Of a stretch of 64,000 nt of DNA, positions 1-9,621 are shown piece after piece; positions within the stretch are counted from its first letter, which is position 1, and each line of letters begins with the position of its first letter. This stretch comes from Branchipolynoe longqiensis. Lineage: Eukaryota; Annelida; Polychaeta; Phyllodocida; Polynoidae. The notes beneath the pieces are model-generated. The model saw nothing but the letters and a program-made list of their open reading frames with translations. It was not told where the DNA came from and ran no database searches. The position numbers and the translations under genes are program-made. The stretch covers positions 5,664,186 to 5,728,185 of the forward strand of contig CM059194.1 in assembly GCA_030323885.1 (NCBI GenBank), written 5' to 3'.

Positions 1-436
1 TTTTCGAACCCACATTTCTTGCCATTCCAGGACTAGCATGTTAACCATTACGCTACCTACACTCTTTGATGCAATCACCCTATCCACACGTACCTGTCTG
101 TGTGGCTCCTTGCCTGAGATATCCGCGCAGACTACTGCACTCGTCCCCTTGGAATTGTGAGTCTTTTAAATGGTTTACGTCCATAAGTCATGTAATGCTT
201 ACAATTACATACAGGCAATGCACTTATATAAACATACATACACAGGGTAGTTTCAACAATCATAGCACATGGCGCTTGTACAGGGTCCTGGTCACTGTTG
301 TCATTGGGTGCTGGAAATGGGGAATATTGCATCTAGCGCATGATTTGAACCGACACTTTTTGCCATTCCAAGGCTAACGTGTTAAGCATTACACGACCCA
401 GGCTCTCTGATGCAATCACCCTATCCACCCCCACTT
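1..436 (-). mobile_element. SINE-C, two tandem units (first cut by window edge)
   Basis: Read on the minus strand, two tRNA-like heads (about 436-340 and 80-1) are joined head to tail by a linker of about 250 bp. Each head has a box A-like TGTAATGCTTAACA or GTAATGGTTAACA and a box B-like GGTTCAAAT or GGTTCGAA. The linker contains GTGTATGTATG and GACTCACAATTCC, which recur in all SINE-C copies (14.3-16.0, 37.9, 45.4-46.2 and 61.1-62.0 kb). It has decayed and is not a functional tRNA gene, because the acceptor stem does not pair well. Confidence 0.7.
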
Positions 437-439
437 CCA

Positions 440-1395
440 ATGGTCATGTACTTTATGAACATTCGAAAGGGTCATGTACAGTATGCACACCAGGAAGGGT
501 CATACATAGTATGAACACTAGAATAGGTCATGTAGTGTATGAACAACAGAAAGATCATGTACATTTTGAACATTAGAAAAGGTACATCAGAAAGCGTCAT
601 GCATGATATGAACATATGAAAGGGTCATGTACAGCATGAATATTAGAAAGGGCCATGTTCAGTATAAACATAGAGTATGAACACCAGAGTCTGTCAAGTA
701 CAGTATGAACACCAGAATCAGTCATGCACATTTTTAACACTGGAATGTGACATGTACAGTATGAACACCAGAATGAGTCTGTACAATATGAACACCAGAA
801 TGAGTCATATAGTTTATGAACACTAGGATGAGTCATGTGTCACGTAGAGTATGAACACCAGAATGAGTCACGCAGCATATGAACACCATAAAGAGTCATG
901 TAGATTATGAACATTGGAATGAGTCATGTAGTGTGTGAACAAGAGAATGGGTCATGTACAATGTGAACACCACAATAAGTCATGTACAATGTGAACACCA
1001 CACTGAGTCATCTATAGTATGAACACCAGAATGATTCATGTAGAGTATGAACATCAGAATGGGCCATGTACAATATGAACACCAGAATGGGTTATGTACA
1101 ATATGAACACCAGAATGAGTCATGTACATTATTAATACCAGAATGGGTTATGTAGTCTATGAACATTAGAAAGACTCATGTACATTATTAACACCAGAAT
1201 GGGTCATGTAGTGTATGCATATTAGAAAGAGTAATGCACAGTATTAACACCAGAATGGGTCATGAACATTAAGATGAGTCATTACAGTATTAACACCAGA
1301 ATGAGTCATGTTCAGTATGAACACCAGAAATAGTCATGTATAGTATTAACACCAGAATGGGTTATGTACAGTGTGAACACCAGAAAAGGATCCGG
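440..1395. repeat. 28-30 bp minisatellite (about 33 copies)
   Basis: Tandem variants of CACCAGAATGAGTCATGTAC followed by a short ANTATGAA linker. The copies are diverged, with unit lengths of about 25-31 bp. Short ORFs inside it only reflect the periodicity. It directly abuts the SINE-C unit on its left. Confidence 0.9.
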
Positions 1396-1464
1396 TACAG
1401 GGAAGCCATCCCAACTGTGCACGACGTCCAACAAGTCAGGACAACTCTACAACAGGACAAGTCG

Positions 1465-1615
1465 CTGTGACTTCCGCACCGGACGGGTAGAGCGCAGGTA
1501 TCCCGCGCGGAAGGTCGGAAGTTCCATTCCCGGTCGAGTCAAACCGATGACTTACAAAATTAATAAATGTCACTCCTAGCCTGGCGTTCAGCATTGGTCG
1601 TAATGCTTGCATTGC
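1465..1615 (+). mobile_element. SINE-A/B head fragment
   Basis: A tRNA-like start (GGACGGGTAGAGCGCAGG, then GGAAGTTCCATTCCCGG) is followed by the shared SINE middle (GAGTCAAACCGATGACTTA, CCTAGCCTGGCGTTCAGCAT). The 3' tail is missing. The head resembles the variant at 19.4 kb more than the common GAGTTGAGCGTCCG head. Confidence 0.6.
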
Positions 1616-2011
1616 GTTTGATGCGAGGCAGGGAAGGAGCCCCCCCCCCCTGCTCCGACCGTTGCTGGTTACATCATTTCCCGCCCTTTTCTCCCTTATA
1701 GCCAGCCCGCCTGGCCGTCTCCAGCCACTCGCCCTCCTGCCTCCCTACACGCTGCCACTCCTACCCTTTTTTCTCCACCCACCCACCCTTTCCTAAACTC
1801 TCTTCATCGTAGGGTGGAGGGCTCCTCGGCGCAGCCTCAAGACTCTCATAGTTCCTAGGCTCCCTCTGGGCTCCTCACATTTACTCTTATATTACCTGCA
1901 TTATCCTGTACATACCTTTACTACTATGATTACCTGCATTATCCTGCTTATCCTGCATTATCCTGTTGTTAACCTGTACTATCCTGTAAATATTAGCACT
2001 CAATAAAAGTG
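1616..2011. other. No gene; pyrimidine-rich stretch with ATTATCCTG repeats
   Basis: C/T-rich sequence (about 1,635-1,830), then several imperfect copies of CCTGCATTATCCTG (1,895-1,990) and an AATAAA at about 2,001. I see no ORF or recognisable element. ATTATCCTG also dominates the array at 51.7-52.5 kb. Confidence 0.5.
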
Positions 2012-2131
2012 CTTTTCTCCAGTGGGGCAGCACTATAAAGTGTGTCTGCACAGTCACAAGTCGGTACCCGTCCTGCTATGACCTTATATGTTGCCAGGAC
2101 GTAAAACTCTAACAACCAACCAACCAGTTGT
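2012..2131 (+). mobile_element. SINE-A 3' fragment
   Basis: Matches the SINE-A tail: GGGGCAGCACTATAAAG, CACAAGTCGGTACCCGTCC, TATGACCTTATATGTTGCC and AGGACGTAAAAC, ending in a CAACCAACC tail. The head is absent, so it is truncated at the 5' side. Confidence 0.75.
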
Positions 2132-2254
2132 GAGTTCCGCCTGCCCGGGGGAAACGCCCATCTCCATATACTACTCACATCACACAACGTCGGCGTTTGA
2201 ACACGCGTCCGATGACTACCGCCATTTTGGAGACGCGGGATGGCTGAGACGTGT

Positions 2255-2490
2255 ATAGCTAAGATTCCATATATGCGGCATTCGGCATGCCATTCGCATT
2301 CACACGTGAACTGATCGGTCCATTGAGCGATCCACTTTGCGGTTCACGCATTCGCAACCGGACATTTGGAAGCATCACCATGCATTTACATGCTTTTCCA
2401 TTTTTTGTCGCATTCGCATTCACATACCGCACACCACATATACCACATACCACATACCACATACCGCGTATATGGAATCTTAGTTTAAGA
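2255..2490. mobile_element. Foldback element FB1 with CGCATTCGCATT/CATACCGC interior
   Basis: The left end CTAAGATTCCATATATGCGG (about 2,260-2,279) pairs with CCGCGTATATGGAATCTTAG (about 2,467-2,486), an inverted match with one mismatch. The interior is built from CGCATTCGCATTCACA and CACATACCACATACC units. No coding capacity, so a non-autonomous foldback element. The interior motif is the same as that of the 1.4 kb array at 11.95-13.32 kb. Confidence 0.7.
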
Positions 2491-3121
2491 CCTGGGTGTA
2501 CCGTCAGGCTGGATTCATAGGGTTGAATAAAATTCAAATTCAAAATAATTAAATATTCATGCAACTTTTTTTGTAATTTAGATATTTGAGATCATTCTCT
2601 CGAATGCACATCAGAAAGGTGATATGACTGGAAGTACCATCACCTCATGGCAATCCGGAAATCTGACCGTCCAACTAAAACTTCCGGGGAACAGATTTCC
2701 ACCATTCATTTTTATCCCGCTTATCTTTTTAAAAAGAATCATTTATCCGATAATGTCGTGGATCCGACATTGGGTGCTGGGGACGAAGTGGTTTGGATTA
2801 ATGAGGGTTGATTGTAGTAAGAACTCCTATTTTTTTTATCTTTTTTATATTCAAGTATGGGGGATGTGTAACCTTTGGGAACTACTCGTAATGCAGTTGT
2901 GTGTCTGAGTCCAAGCCTGGTGCTTTTAAATTCGAAACAACAGCGACTTCAGTAAAGGAGGATTTATTTATCCTGACTCCACATCTACCATTCAGCGGGT
3001 CAATGATCCCTCTGCTTAATATACATTTTCCACCACCAACTCGCCCTCTGACGGCAGTGGCAAGAACTATTGCTGTAGGTAGCAGCTGAATGTGCATCCA
3101 TGCTCTGTGGAAAATGCCTCA
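2491..3121. other. No gene recognised
   Basis: Mixed, mostly AT-leaning sequence. The short ORFs here (2,624-2,908; 2,901-3,089) have no recognisable motifs and read like chance ORFs. Confidence 0.4.
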
Positions 3122-3215
3122 CAGAGGAGCAGCACTATAAAGTCACTGTGAGTGCACACTGTCACAAGTAGGTACCCGTCCTGATATGACCTTTGATTTT
3201 GCCATGTTGCAAACC
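3122..3215 (+). mobile_element. SINE-A 3' fragment
   Basis: Contains GAGCAGCACTATAAAGTC, CACAAGTAGGTACCCGTCC and TGATATGACC, the SINE-A 3' module, diverged and lacking a head. Confidence 0.65.
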
Positions 3216-3267
3216 TCCCCCACGAAAAGAAAATTGTATCCGTGGGATCCCAGCGTTAGTCCGATGA

Positions 3268-3554
3268 CTAAGTGGAGATTGAATCACTTTTTAGTGACGA
3301 CAGAATCACCTTTAAGCAGAGATTGAATCACCTTTATGTAGAGATTGAATCACATTTGAGCAAAGACAGAAACACCTTTTAGCAGAGACTGAATCACATT
3401 TAATGGAGATTGAATCACCTTTTTACAGAGATTGAATCAACTTTCAGCAGAGGTTGAAACACCTTTAGCAGAGATTGAATCACCTTTTAGCAAAGATTGA
3501 ATCACCTATTAGTGGAGATTCAATCACCTTTAGGCAGAGATTGAATCACCTATT
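3268..3554. repeat. 22-23 bp minisatellite, left part
   Basis: Tandem GAGATTGAATCACCTTTAAG variants. The array is interrupted at 3,555 by a LINE-M derivative and continues at 4,168 with the same unit. Confidence 0.92.
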
Positions 3555-4167
3555 GTATGCAGGTATTGCAGGTACAGGCTCTTGACAGAACCGAAGGCTA
3601 AGGGAGCAAACCCTAAACAGAAAACCATGTCACTGTGGCAGCATTAAGGGCGGTTGATGTATGGAACTCCCAACATCTGCCGACCAGCCACTGCAGGGAC
3701 AAATAGTTTTGCACCTGTCTTGACATGTTCTTGCTGGTGTGAAACCTCTATTTGCTCCCTGAGAGAGTGCCGCTGGTAACTTGCAAAAGCCAGCAGCACT
3801 TCAACACTTTTGCAGGCAGCTTTCATGAAATGTTAAGGAAATACTCGAACGGACGGGGCTGCCCTCTATGGAAGATCTTCTGATCAAAAAGAATCTCCGG
3901 TGGACTGGACACCTCATGAGGATGTCATCAGGCAGGCTACCAAAGTAGATCCTCTATTGTCAACTGTCTTCTAATTACAGAAAGAGAGGGCACCCTCGTC
4001 CCTAGTTCAAGGATACCATCAAGAGAAACCTGAAGCTGAGAGACATTAAGACCGACTCATGGACGCAACTCTCACAGCAGAGAGCTAAATGGAGAGCGGC
4101 AGTCAAGTAATGAAAGCAGTCTTTGTCACATCACGACCGACAGCATGATGATGATGATGATGATGAT
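3555..4167 (+). pseudogene. LINE-M derivative: 5' region joined to ORF end, inserted in minisatellite
   Basis: The first part (3,555-3,836) is non-coding sequence shared with the copy at 26.07-26.49 kb. The second part (about 3,837-4,125) encodes the C-terminal end of a non-LTR retrotransposon polyprotein with a stop: ILERTGLPSMEDLLIKKNLR, RWTGHLMRMSS and RKRGHPRP-like residues can be seen. It ends in CGACCGACAGC(ATG)n. A 12 bp TSD, GAATCACCTATT, lies at 3,543-3,554 and 4,168-4,179, though the target is itself repetitive. Most of the element (endonuclease and RT core) is missing, so this is an internally deleted, non-functional copy mobilised in trans or deleted after insertion. It resembles RTE/R-type LINE tails; the clade is uncertain. 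Confidence 0.82.
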
Positions 4168-4428
4168 GAATCACCTATTACAGGAGATTGAATCACCCTT
4201 TGCCGAGATTGAATCACCTTTTAGTGGAAATTGAATCACCTTTTAACTAAGATCGAGTCACCTTTCAATGGAGATTGAATTACCTTTAAACATAGATTGA
4301 ATCACCTTTTAACAGAGATTGAATCACCTTTCAATGGCGATTGAATCACCTTTAAACAGAGACTGAATCACCTTTCAGCGGAGATTGAATCACCTTTAAG
4401 CAGAGATTGAATCACCTTTTAGCTGAGA
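4168..4428. repeat. 22-23 bp minisatellite, right part
   Basis: Continuation of the GAGATTGAATCACCTTT array after the LINE-M insertion, about 11 units. Confidence 0.92.
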
Positions 4429-4571
4429 CATGTCACATTATTGACCTCTTGTCTCACAAATGAAAGCTGGCCTGAGCCTCTAAGATGCTGCATCATTTAC
4501 CAGCGTGAGACCTGATTCGGTGAAACTAGGTCATCTCATGCACTTCCGGTGCTGCAGGTCATGTGCCACAA

Positions 4572-4722
4572 CACTGGCTGAGCCAAACCAACGACTTACG
4601 AATCTATACTTGGCGCTACCCAGTCTGGCGCTCTGCATCACTAGGATAAGACAAGGCACTGTGGAATGAGGAAGACCTCATTGTCCAGAGTTTAAATGCG
4701 GCACGCTTAATCAACAAATTAA
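4572..4722 (+). mobile_element. SINE-B fragment
   Basis: Shared SINE middle (GAGCCAAACCAACGACTTAC, CCAGTCTGGCGCTCTGCATC, AGGATAAGACAAGG) followed by the B tail (GGAATGAGGAAGACC, CTTAATCAACAAATT). The head is unrecognisable. Confidence 0.7.
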
Positions 4723-4814
4723 AAGGGGTAATAGAATGAGGATGTTGGTTGGTTGTTGGGGTTTTACAAGAAAAACAATTGCACATGATGGAAATTTGAC
4801 CAGTTTAATCAACA

Positions 4815-4876
4815 AGTCGATACCCGTCCTGATATGACCTTAGATGTTGCTTGAACGAAAACAACAACAAACAAAC
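4815..4876 (+). mobile_element. SINE-A tail fragment
   Basis: GATACCCGTCCTGATATGACC and TTAGATGTTGCTTGAACG, then a CAACAACAAAC-like tail: only the last part of SINE-A. Confidence 0.6.
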
Positions 4877-4924
4877 ACAAAACGAAACATTTTGAATTCT
4901 ACCAATCTAAATGGCAAAAGTTGA

Positions 4925-5518
4925 AAGATTGATTGATTGGTTGCTGATGGCTTACCGCCATGTCAGCAAAGATTCATAGCGAAAAGCTAGTGGTATCTAT
5001 TCTGTCAGTCTTGTCAATCACATTCACATGCCTCCACTGAAATTTACAAGAAATTCAAAAATGGTCAGATTCATGTTAAACGATAGCAAAAGCTACTTTA
5101 TATGCAATTTTGAAGAGGTTAAGCATGTGTTAACTAATTGACAGCAAAATCAACCTTACAAAAAATAGCCAACGGTACAGGAGACAATACCGCTCAGTTA
5201 TTTTTAGGAACTCTGAGATTTATTTGTGATTTACATTTGTAAAGAGGTCTCGTATGCTATTTACATTAAAGCAGTGTTGAAGTAAGGCCATGAAATCTAC
5301 ATATTAAAGCAGAATATGTTTGAGAGTTACTGCGCACTGACACCCAATGCACTCAGGGGGCGGCTCTCCCTTGAGTAAAAATGCACAAGTCGGCCAAGAG
5401 TGGCCAATGCGGCATCGAGTGAGGACCACTTTGTCCCCCCCACACCCAGCATGATGTTGTAGATGTTCTTCAATGCATGGGATGATGTTATTCAATTTAT
5501 TGCTTGGACGCTCGTCCC
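4925..5518 (-). pseudogene. LINE-J remnant: C-terminal RNase H-type tail plus 3' UTR
   Basis: On the minus strand, 5,518-5,262 encodes the C-terminal region found after the RT in Jockey/I/R1-like LINEs. It reads WDERPSNKLNNIIPCIEE, then VVLTRCRIGHSWPT, FLLKGEPPPECIGCQ and TLKHILL. A stop codon follows HILL, after which the same frame continues with VDFMALLQHCFNVNSIRDLF, matching the longer copy at 49.9 kb. Low coordinates (4,925-4,990) hold a 3' motif (TTGATTGATTGG, then GCTTACCGCCATGTCAGCA) that also lies 3' of the other two LINE-J copies, so it is inferred to be the 3' UTR/tail. 5'-truncated and inactive. Confidence 0.78.
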
Positions 5519-5693
5519 ATTTGAAATATCAAGTTATATAATATGTATGGGGTTTGAGTACCTAGAGCCTGCAGGAAGCGTATTTATCTGAACTTCATCT
5601 CGGTCAATACTTATCCCCGCCCTTCAAGCCTCCAATCCCACAACTGGCAATATCCGTTCAATATTCTACCTTGATTCACATCTATTTCTGCGA

Positions 5694-5895
5694 TAGCCCA
5701 ATGAGTTAAGCGCCCACTTCCCATTTTGGCAAGGCGCGGGCTACGAATCCTGGCCGAGCCAAACCAATGAATTTATACTTGTCGCGACCTAGCCTGGCAT
5801 TCAGCATTATTGGGATATGGCAAGGAGCAGTGGAATGAGGAAATCCAATTATCCGCGATTGAAATTTCCCCTGCTTAAACAACTAATGCAACAAT
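5694..5895 (+). mobile_element. SINE-B, nearly full length
   Basis: tRNA-like head (GATAGCCCAATGAGTTAAGC, box B-like GGCTACGAATCCTGG), shared middle (CAAACCAATGAATTTATAC, CCTAGCCTGGCATTCAGCAT) and B tail (GGAATGAGGAAATCC, GATTGAAATTTCCCC, CTTAAACAACTAATG). About 200 bp, no coding capacity. Confidence 0.8.
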
Positions 5896-6269
5896 AAAAA
5901 ATAATCCAAATATTTTATTTCAAACGCAAACATTTCATTTCATGTAAGTCAAATTGGACCTATTTTGTCGCTTTCAGTTGCAATTTGTCCTTAGAGTCAG
6001 ACATAGCGTGCATGGGCGCAAAAAAATCGATGAAAATCGATGCACATTTTTAGTACACTGGCCTTACATCGGAACCGGAAGTGGTGAAAGATTTAAACAC
6101 AGAACTTAAAAGCCGATGCATCTAGACTCTGGAATTATTAACTGACAGTTTCTTTTTGCACCATCAATCATTTTCACGCCTTCTCTTTTAATGTTTTAGT
6201 CCAAATGGATTTTTCTTGTTGCGGAAAAATGTGATGGGCTAATATTCCACCAGATATTTATTTGCAACA
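5896..6269. other. No gene; AT-rich unassigned sequence
   Basis: Only fragmentary reading frames and no repeat seen elsewhere in the window. A local inverted motif, AAAATCGATGAAAATCGATG, occurs at about 6,026-6,045. Confidence 0.4.
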
Positions 6270-6480
6270 GATGGGATGGCCAAATGTGTTGAGCGTTTGT
6301 CTCCCATTTTGGTAGGTTGTGGGAGTCGAACCCTGGTCGAGTCAAACCGATGACTTAAAAATTGATACTTGTCGCTACCTAGCCAGGCGATCGTCATTAC
6401 TAGGATAGGGCAAGGAGCAATGGAATGAGGAAGACCAATCGTCTATGATTGAAATTACCCCTGCTTAATCAACAACAACA
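6270..6480 (+). mobile_element. SINE-B, full length
   Basis: Head GATGGCCAAATGTGTTGAGC with box B-like GAGTCGAACCCTGG, shared middle (GTCAAACCGATGACTTAAAA, CGCTACCTAGCCAGGCG), then the B-specific tail (CAATGGAATGAGGAAGACC, CTGCTTAATCAACAACAAC). Confidence 0.82.
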
Positions 6481-6756
6481 AAACAGGATTTAAAAAAGGC
6501 TTTATTTGCATTCCTTATCAAGTTTTGGCATTTCTAATAATGCACTTTGAAAAATATCTAATTACGGCAAATGTATTTCTTATTTCTGACACAAAACTGA
6601 TATGAAATATTGGACTTTCATGGCGCTTGTGTTGTGGTTTCTTTGCCGAGGATTTAAATTAAACTCGGAGTCAATATACCAGAATTGAAGAATTCATGAC
6701 AGTCTCAGTAAAAAAAGGCATTCCTGAAGCTGGAGGCGAGTGCCTACGGGATGTTT

Positions 6757-7712
6757 GTTTGTTGTTGTTTTACGTCCTAACAACATCTAAGGTCATATCA
6801 GGATGAGTACCGACTTGTAACAGTGTGCACTCATGGTGACTTTATAGTGCTTCCCCACTGGGAGACCAGGCAGCCAGCACCATGACCTTGTAAAATATTC
6901 CGACTTGATGCATTGGTGGGGGAATGCAAATGTTCTATTATTGATCGGGTATACATGACTAGGTGCATGTATGTGTATATGTAGGTGCTGTTGGTGCTTG
7001 ATTGAGAGGTAAATAGACATAGTGGTGCTGGCAGGACTGTGTGTAAGGGGCACTCAGAGCCTACCACCTCCCCCCTCTGCTAGTCAGGATCAGCACACTC
7101 AGGCTCAAGGCAGGTGGTGGCCAGGGGTGCCACACAATGGTGGTAGGCAAATCACTGGTAACCTTGGGGACCAGGAATGCTGGATCCCTATTGGTAGAGC
7201 TAAGAATGCTTGTTTTTCATTGGGAGAATAGGGTGGGGTGATACTCTACACTGAATCCATGTACCATATAAATAATAAACCAGAGGGCTTGACTCTCTCT
7301 CTTCTTTCACACTTTATACTCTTCCTTTCTCTTTGCCTGTATTGATTTCACTATAGCCTGCCTACACAACCACAGATTCGAGCAGTAGACTTTACATACT
7401 GGTGACCACGACAAGTGGTAAAACTATTAGTTGGAGGAAGGATTCAACTTTACTTTATGGAGACCTAGTCTTTACAACCTGTTATCTCACTCAGTCATAT
7501 TATCCTGACACTGAGCCAACCAGCCCTTGCTATATCCTAATAATGCCGAGCACCTGGCTAGCAAACGACAAGTATCAATTGTTAAGTCATTGGTTTGACT
7601 CGACCAGGTTTCAAACCCACGAACGCATGGGTTCGGATCCCCCGATCTCCCAAAACAGGAAATGGATGCTCAACTCAATCGGCCACCCCGTCTGGTCACC
7701 TATCGGCTCTGA
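6757..7712 (-). mobile_element. SINE-A (minus), split by an LTR remnant
   Basis: Tail half 6,757-6,888 (GTTTGTTTGTTGTTGTTTTA, CGACTTGTAACAGTG, TTTATAGTGC) and head half 7,477-7,712 (CACTCAGTCATATTATCCTG, ATCCTAATAATGCCGAG, GTTTGACTCGACCAGG, CTCAACTCAATCGGCC). Removing 6,889-7,476 plus one ACCT restores a continuous SINE that matches the copies at 15.1 and 50.5 kb. Confidence 0.88.
6889..7476 (+). mobile_element. Ty3/gypsy-type LTR remnant with tRNA-Trp-like primer site
   Basis: LTR 6,889-7,396 starts TGTAAAATATTCCGA and ends CTTTACA. It resembles the solo LTR at 30,276-30,774 throughout, including an ATAATAAACCAGAGGG polyadenylation-type region and a pyrimidine-rich segment after it. Immediately downstream comes TGGTGACCACGACAAG, close to the reverse complement of a tRNA-Trp 3' end as used by CsRn1-like Ty3/gypsy elements. 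After about 70 bp of leader the sequence ends again in CTTTACA at 7,476. TSD ACCT flanks the whole block (6,885-6,888; 7,477-7,480). So nearly the entire interior and 3' LTR are deleted; no gag-pol remains. Confidence 0.85.
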
Positions 7713-7726
7713 ATGATTGTGTGATC

Positions 7727-7955
7727 TTTGTTAAAGTTGCATGATCAATTAATTTTGAGATTTTTTTCATATTCTGAGATATACTTATCAGGTTGATCAT
7801 TAGAATCGACCATGCTTTTTAGTTTGGCGTAATTTTCATTTTGAATGGCTAACTTTGAAGATATTTGAAGTGCAAAGTTGCTCAATTAATTTTGGCAAGC
7901 ACGTCAAAGCTTTGATACGATAGGCTTCGCTTCAGCAGTGGCAGGTTCGATTAAA
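7727..7955 (-). mobile_element. TTAA-D element fragment
   Basis: Begins GTTAAAGTTGCATGATC and continues with GATATTTGAAGTGCAAA and TTTTGGCAAGCACGTCAAA, shared with the TTAA-D copies at 8.5, 16.0, 39.2 and 59.8 kb. The other TIR is replaced by a SINE fragment. Confidence 0.65.
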
Positions 7956-8055
7956 TTGAATGCCAGGCTAAGCAGTGACAAGTAGCCATTTTGTAACTGC
8001 CTTCCACATGGAAAGCCACCCAGAGCTCCTACCGATTCGGCCATCTTGCATGGTC
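7956..8055 (-). mobile_element. SINE head fragment
   Basis: GCCAGGCTAAGCAGTGACAA and CTCCTACCGATTCGGCCATC, which is the reverse of the SINE-A middle and tRNA-like head (GGTAGAG-type head variant). Confidence 0.55.
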
Positions 8056-8135
8056 CATATCTACAGGAAGATATGCATGATGAGATATATGTGACGTCAT
8101 AAAGGAACCTAATTAGCAAGTCTGATATAAATCAA

Positions 8136-8455
8136 TCAATCAATAGTTCCGTCCTCTAGTCGAGGGTTGGATGCAATGGTTCTCCACTTGTCCCGATGGT
8201 GTGCTGTTCTGATAGACTGTGAATAATTCAAGCCTGTCCACTGTGAAATATTTGTAAACCATGATGTTCTTGGTCTCCCTCTCCCTCTGCTGCCATTCAC
8301 CTTCCCTTCCAACAATGTACGGTATATTGAACTCTGACGAATGATGTGGCCAAAATAAATAAGTTTCTTTGTCTGTATAGTCGCAAACAAGCTTTTCTTA
8401 TTTTTAATTTTTCTGAGAACTTCTTTGTTGGTGATCTTTGTCCGATATAAAGCAT
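8136..8455 (-). pseudogene. LINE-G remnant: RT C-terminal region with (ATTG)n tail
   Basis: Minus-strand frame from about 8,455 to 8,139: RTKITNKEVLRKIKNKK, then ATIQTKKLIYFGHIIR, LLEGKVNGSRGRGRPRTSW, INSQWTGL-type residues and a final DGTID. This is the familiar C-terminal end of LINE polyproteins (KLxYFGHIxR ... GKxxGxRGRGRPRTxW), distinct from LINE-M. About 105 residues are open with no stop, so relatively young, but the RT core is absent. It ends in a short TTGATTGATTGAT tail, as LINE-C does. Confidence 0.75.
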
Positions 8456-8556
8456 TTTCCTTTTCTGTACTTTATTTATTTAAAGTTGCATAGTCCGAAG
8501 CATCAAACATCAATTTTCAAAACCAAAGCAATTATCTAGATTGTATTATACATACC

Positions 8557-9111
8557 TAAAGCCCCAGTCACACATAGCCGGACGAGCCCCGGATTTTTAG
8601 CAGGACCACCCCCGGACCACTCCCCCGGATCACCCCGGACCTCCCCGAATGAAATCAGTATTTTTGGTCGTTTTTGCCTCGCTCTCACACCCACCCGGAT
8701 GAACCACGGTCCATAGCCACGGATTAATCCTGGATCAGCCCTGGATCGTCCCGGACAACCCCAGGACAACCTCCAGACTACTCCCGGAGTATAAAATGAC
8801 GCGGACTGCCCCAGACGAGATACGGACGGCCCCCGGACAACCCGGATGAGTCACGGATCACACACGGATGATGCCGGTTAACCCCGGATTGCAATATTCC
8901 CCGGATCACCCCAGATGTTTTAAACACTTATACACATCCGGGGCAGACCCCAGATGAGGCCGGACCCTCCAGGGATCAGCAAGGATCACCAAGGATCACC
9001 AAGGACCAGCCACGGATGAGCGACGGATCACACCGGATCGCCACGGACCACGCCGGATAACAGTCCGGGGCTCATCCGGCCCCTGATCCGGGTAGGTGTT
9101 ACTGCGGCTTA
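8557..9111. mobile_element. Foldback element FB2, CCCCGGATCAC interior
   Basis: Termini TAAAGCCCCAGTCACACATA and (reverse complement) TTAAGCCGCAGTAACACCTA. The interior is about 500 bp of CpG-rich variants of CCGGACGAGCCCCGGATCAC, a unit of about 10-11 bp. Same family as FB7 at 39.7 kb. Inserted in TTAA-D at a CTAAC site. Confidence 0.85.
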
Positions 9112-9132
9112 ACTCAGATACCTCTGCTCTTA

Positions 9133-9621
9133 TTAAAGCCATTGTCACACCTCACCGGACTGAGCACCGGAGACCACCGGACAAAGAATTGTCTAGTCCG
9201 GTGCTTTCCGGTGACAAAATGTATCAAAATGTATCGAAATGGAGCGGAATTGGGTTAATTGGCACCGGGCGACCAGACAAGTACCATACATGTACCGTAC
9301 ATATACCGGACGAGTACCGGACGAGTACCGGACGAGTACCGGATGAGAACCGGACACGTCACGGATGGGTACCGGACATGTACCGGACAAAACGGACAAA
9401 CCGGACACCAAGGGATGGGTACCGGACATGTACGGATGGGTACCGAATGAGTACCGGACATACCGGACACCAACCGGACACGTCAGTCTGGCGGTGTCCG
9501 ATAGAAGTTTTGTGCATGTTCAAAACTTGTACCGGACACCGCCGGGCACCACCGGACACCACCGGATGGGTACCGGACAGTGTCCGGTTCTCCAGTCCGG
9601 TAAGGTGTGACAGGGCCTTAA
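9133..9621. mobile_element. Foldback element FB3, TACCGGACGAG interior
   Basis: TTAA flanks on both sides (9,133-9,136 and 9,618-9,621). TIRs: AGCCATTGTCACACCTCACC on the left, and GGTAAGGTGTGACAGGGCC on the right, whose complement reads GGCCCTGTCACACC. The interior is an 11 bp tandem array, TACCGGACGAG. ORFs of up to 188 codons arise only from the array on both strands. Confidence 0.87.
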
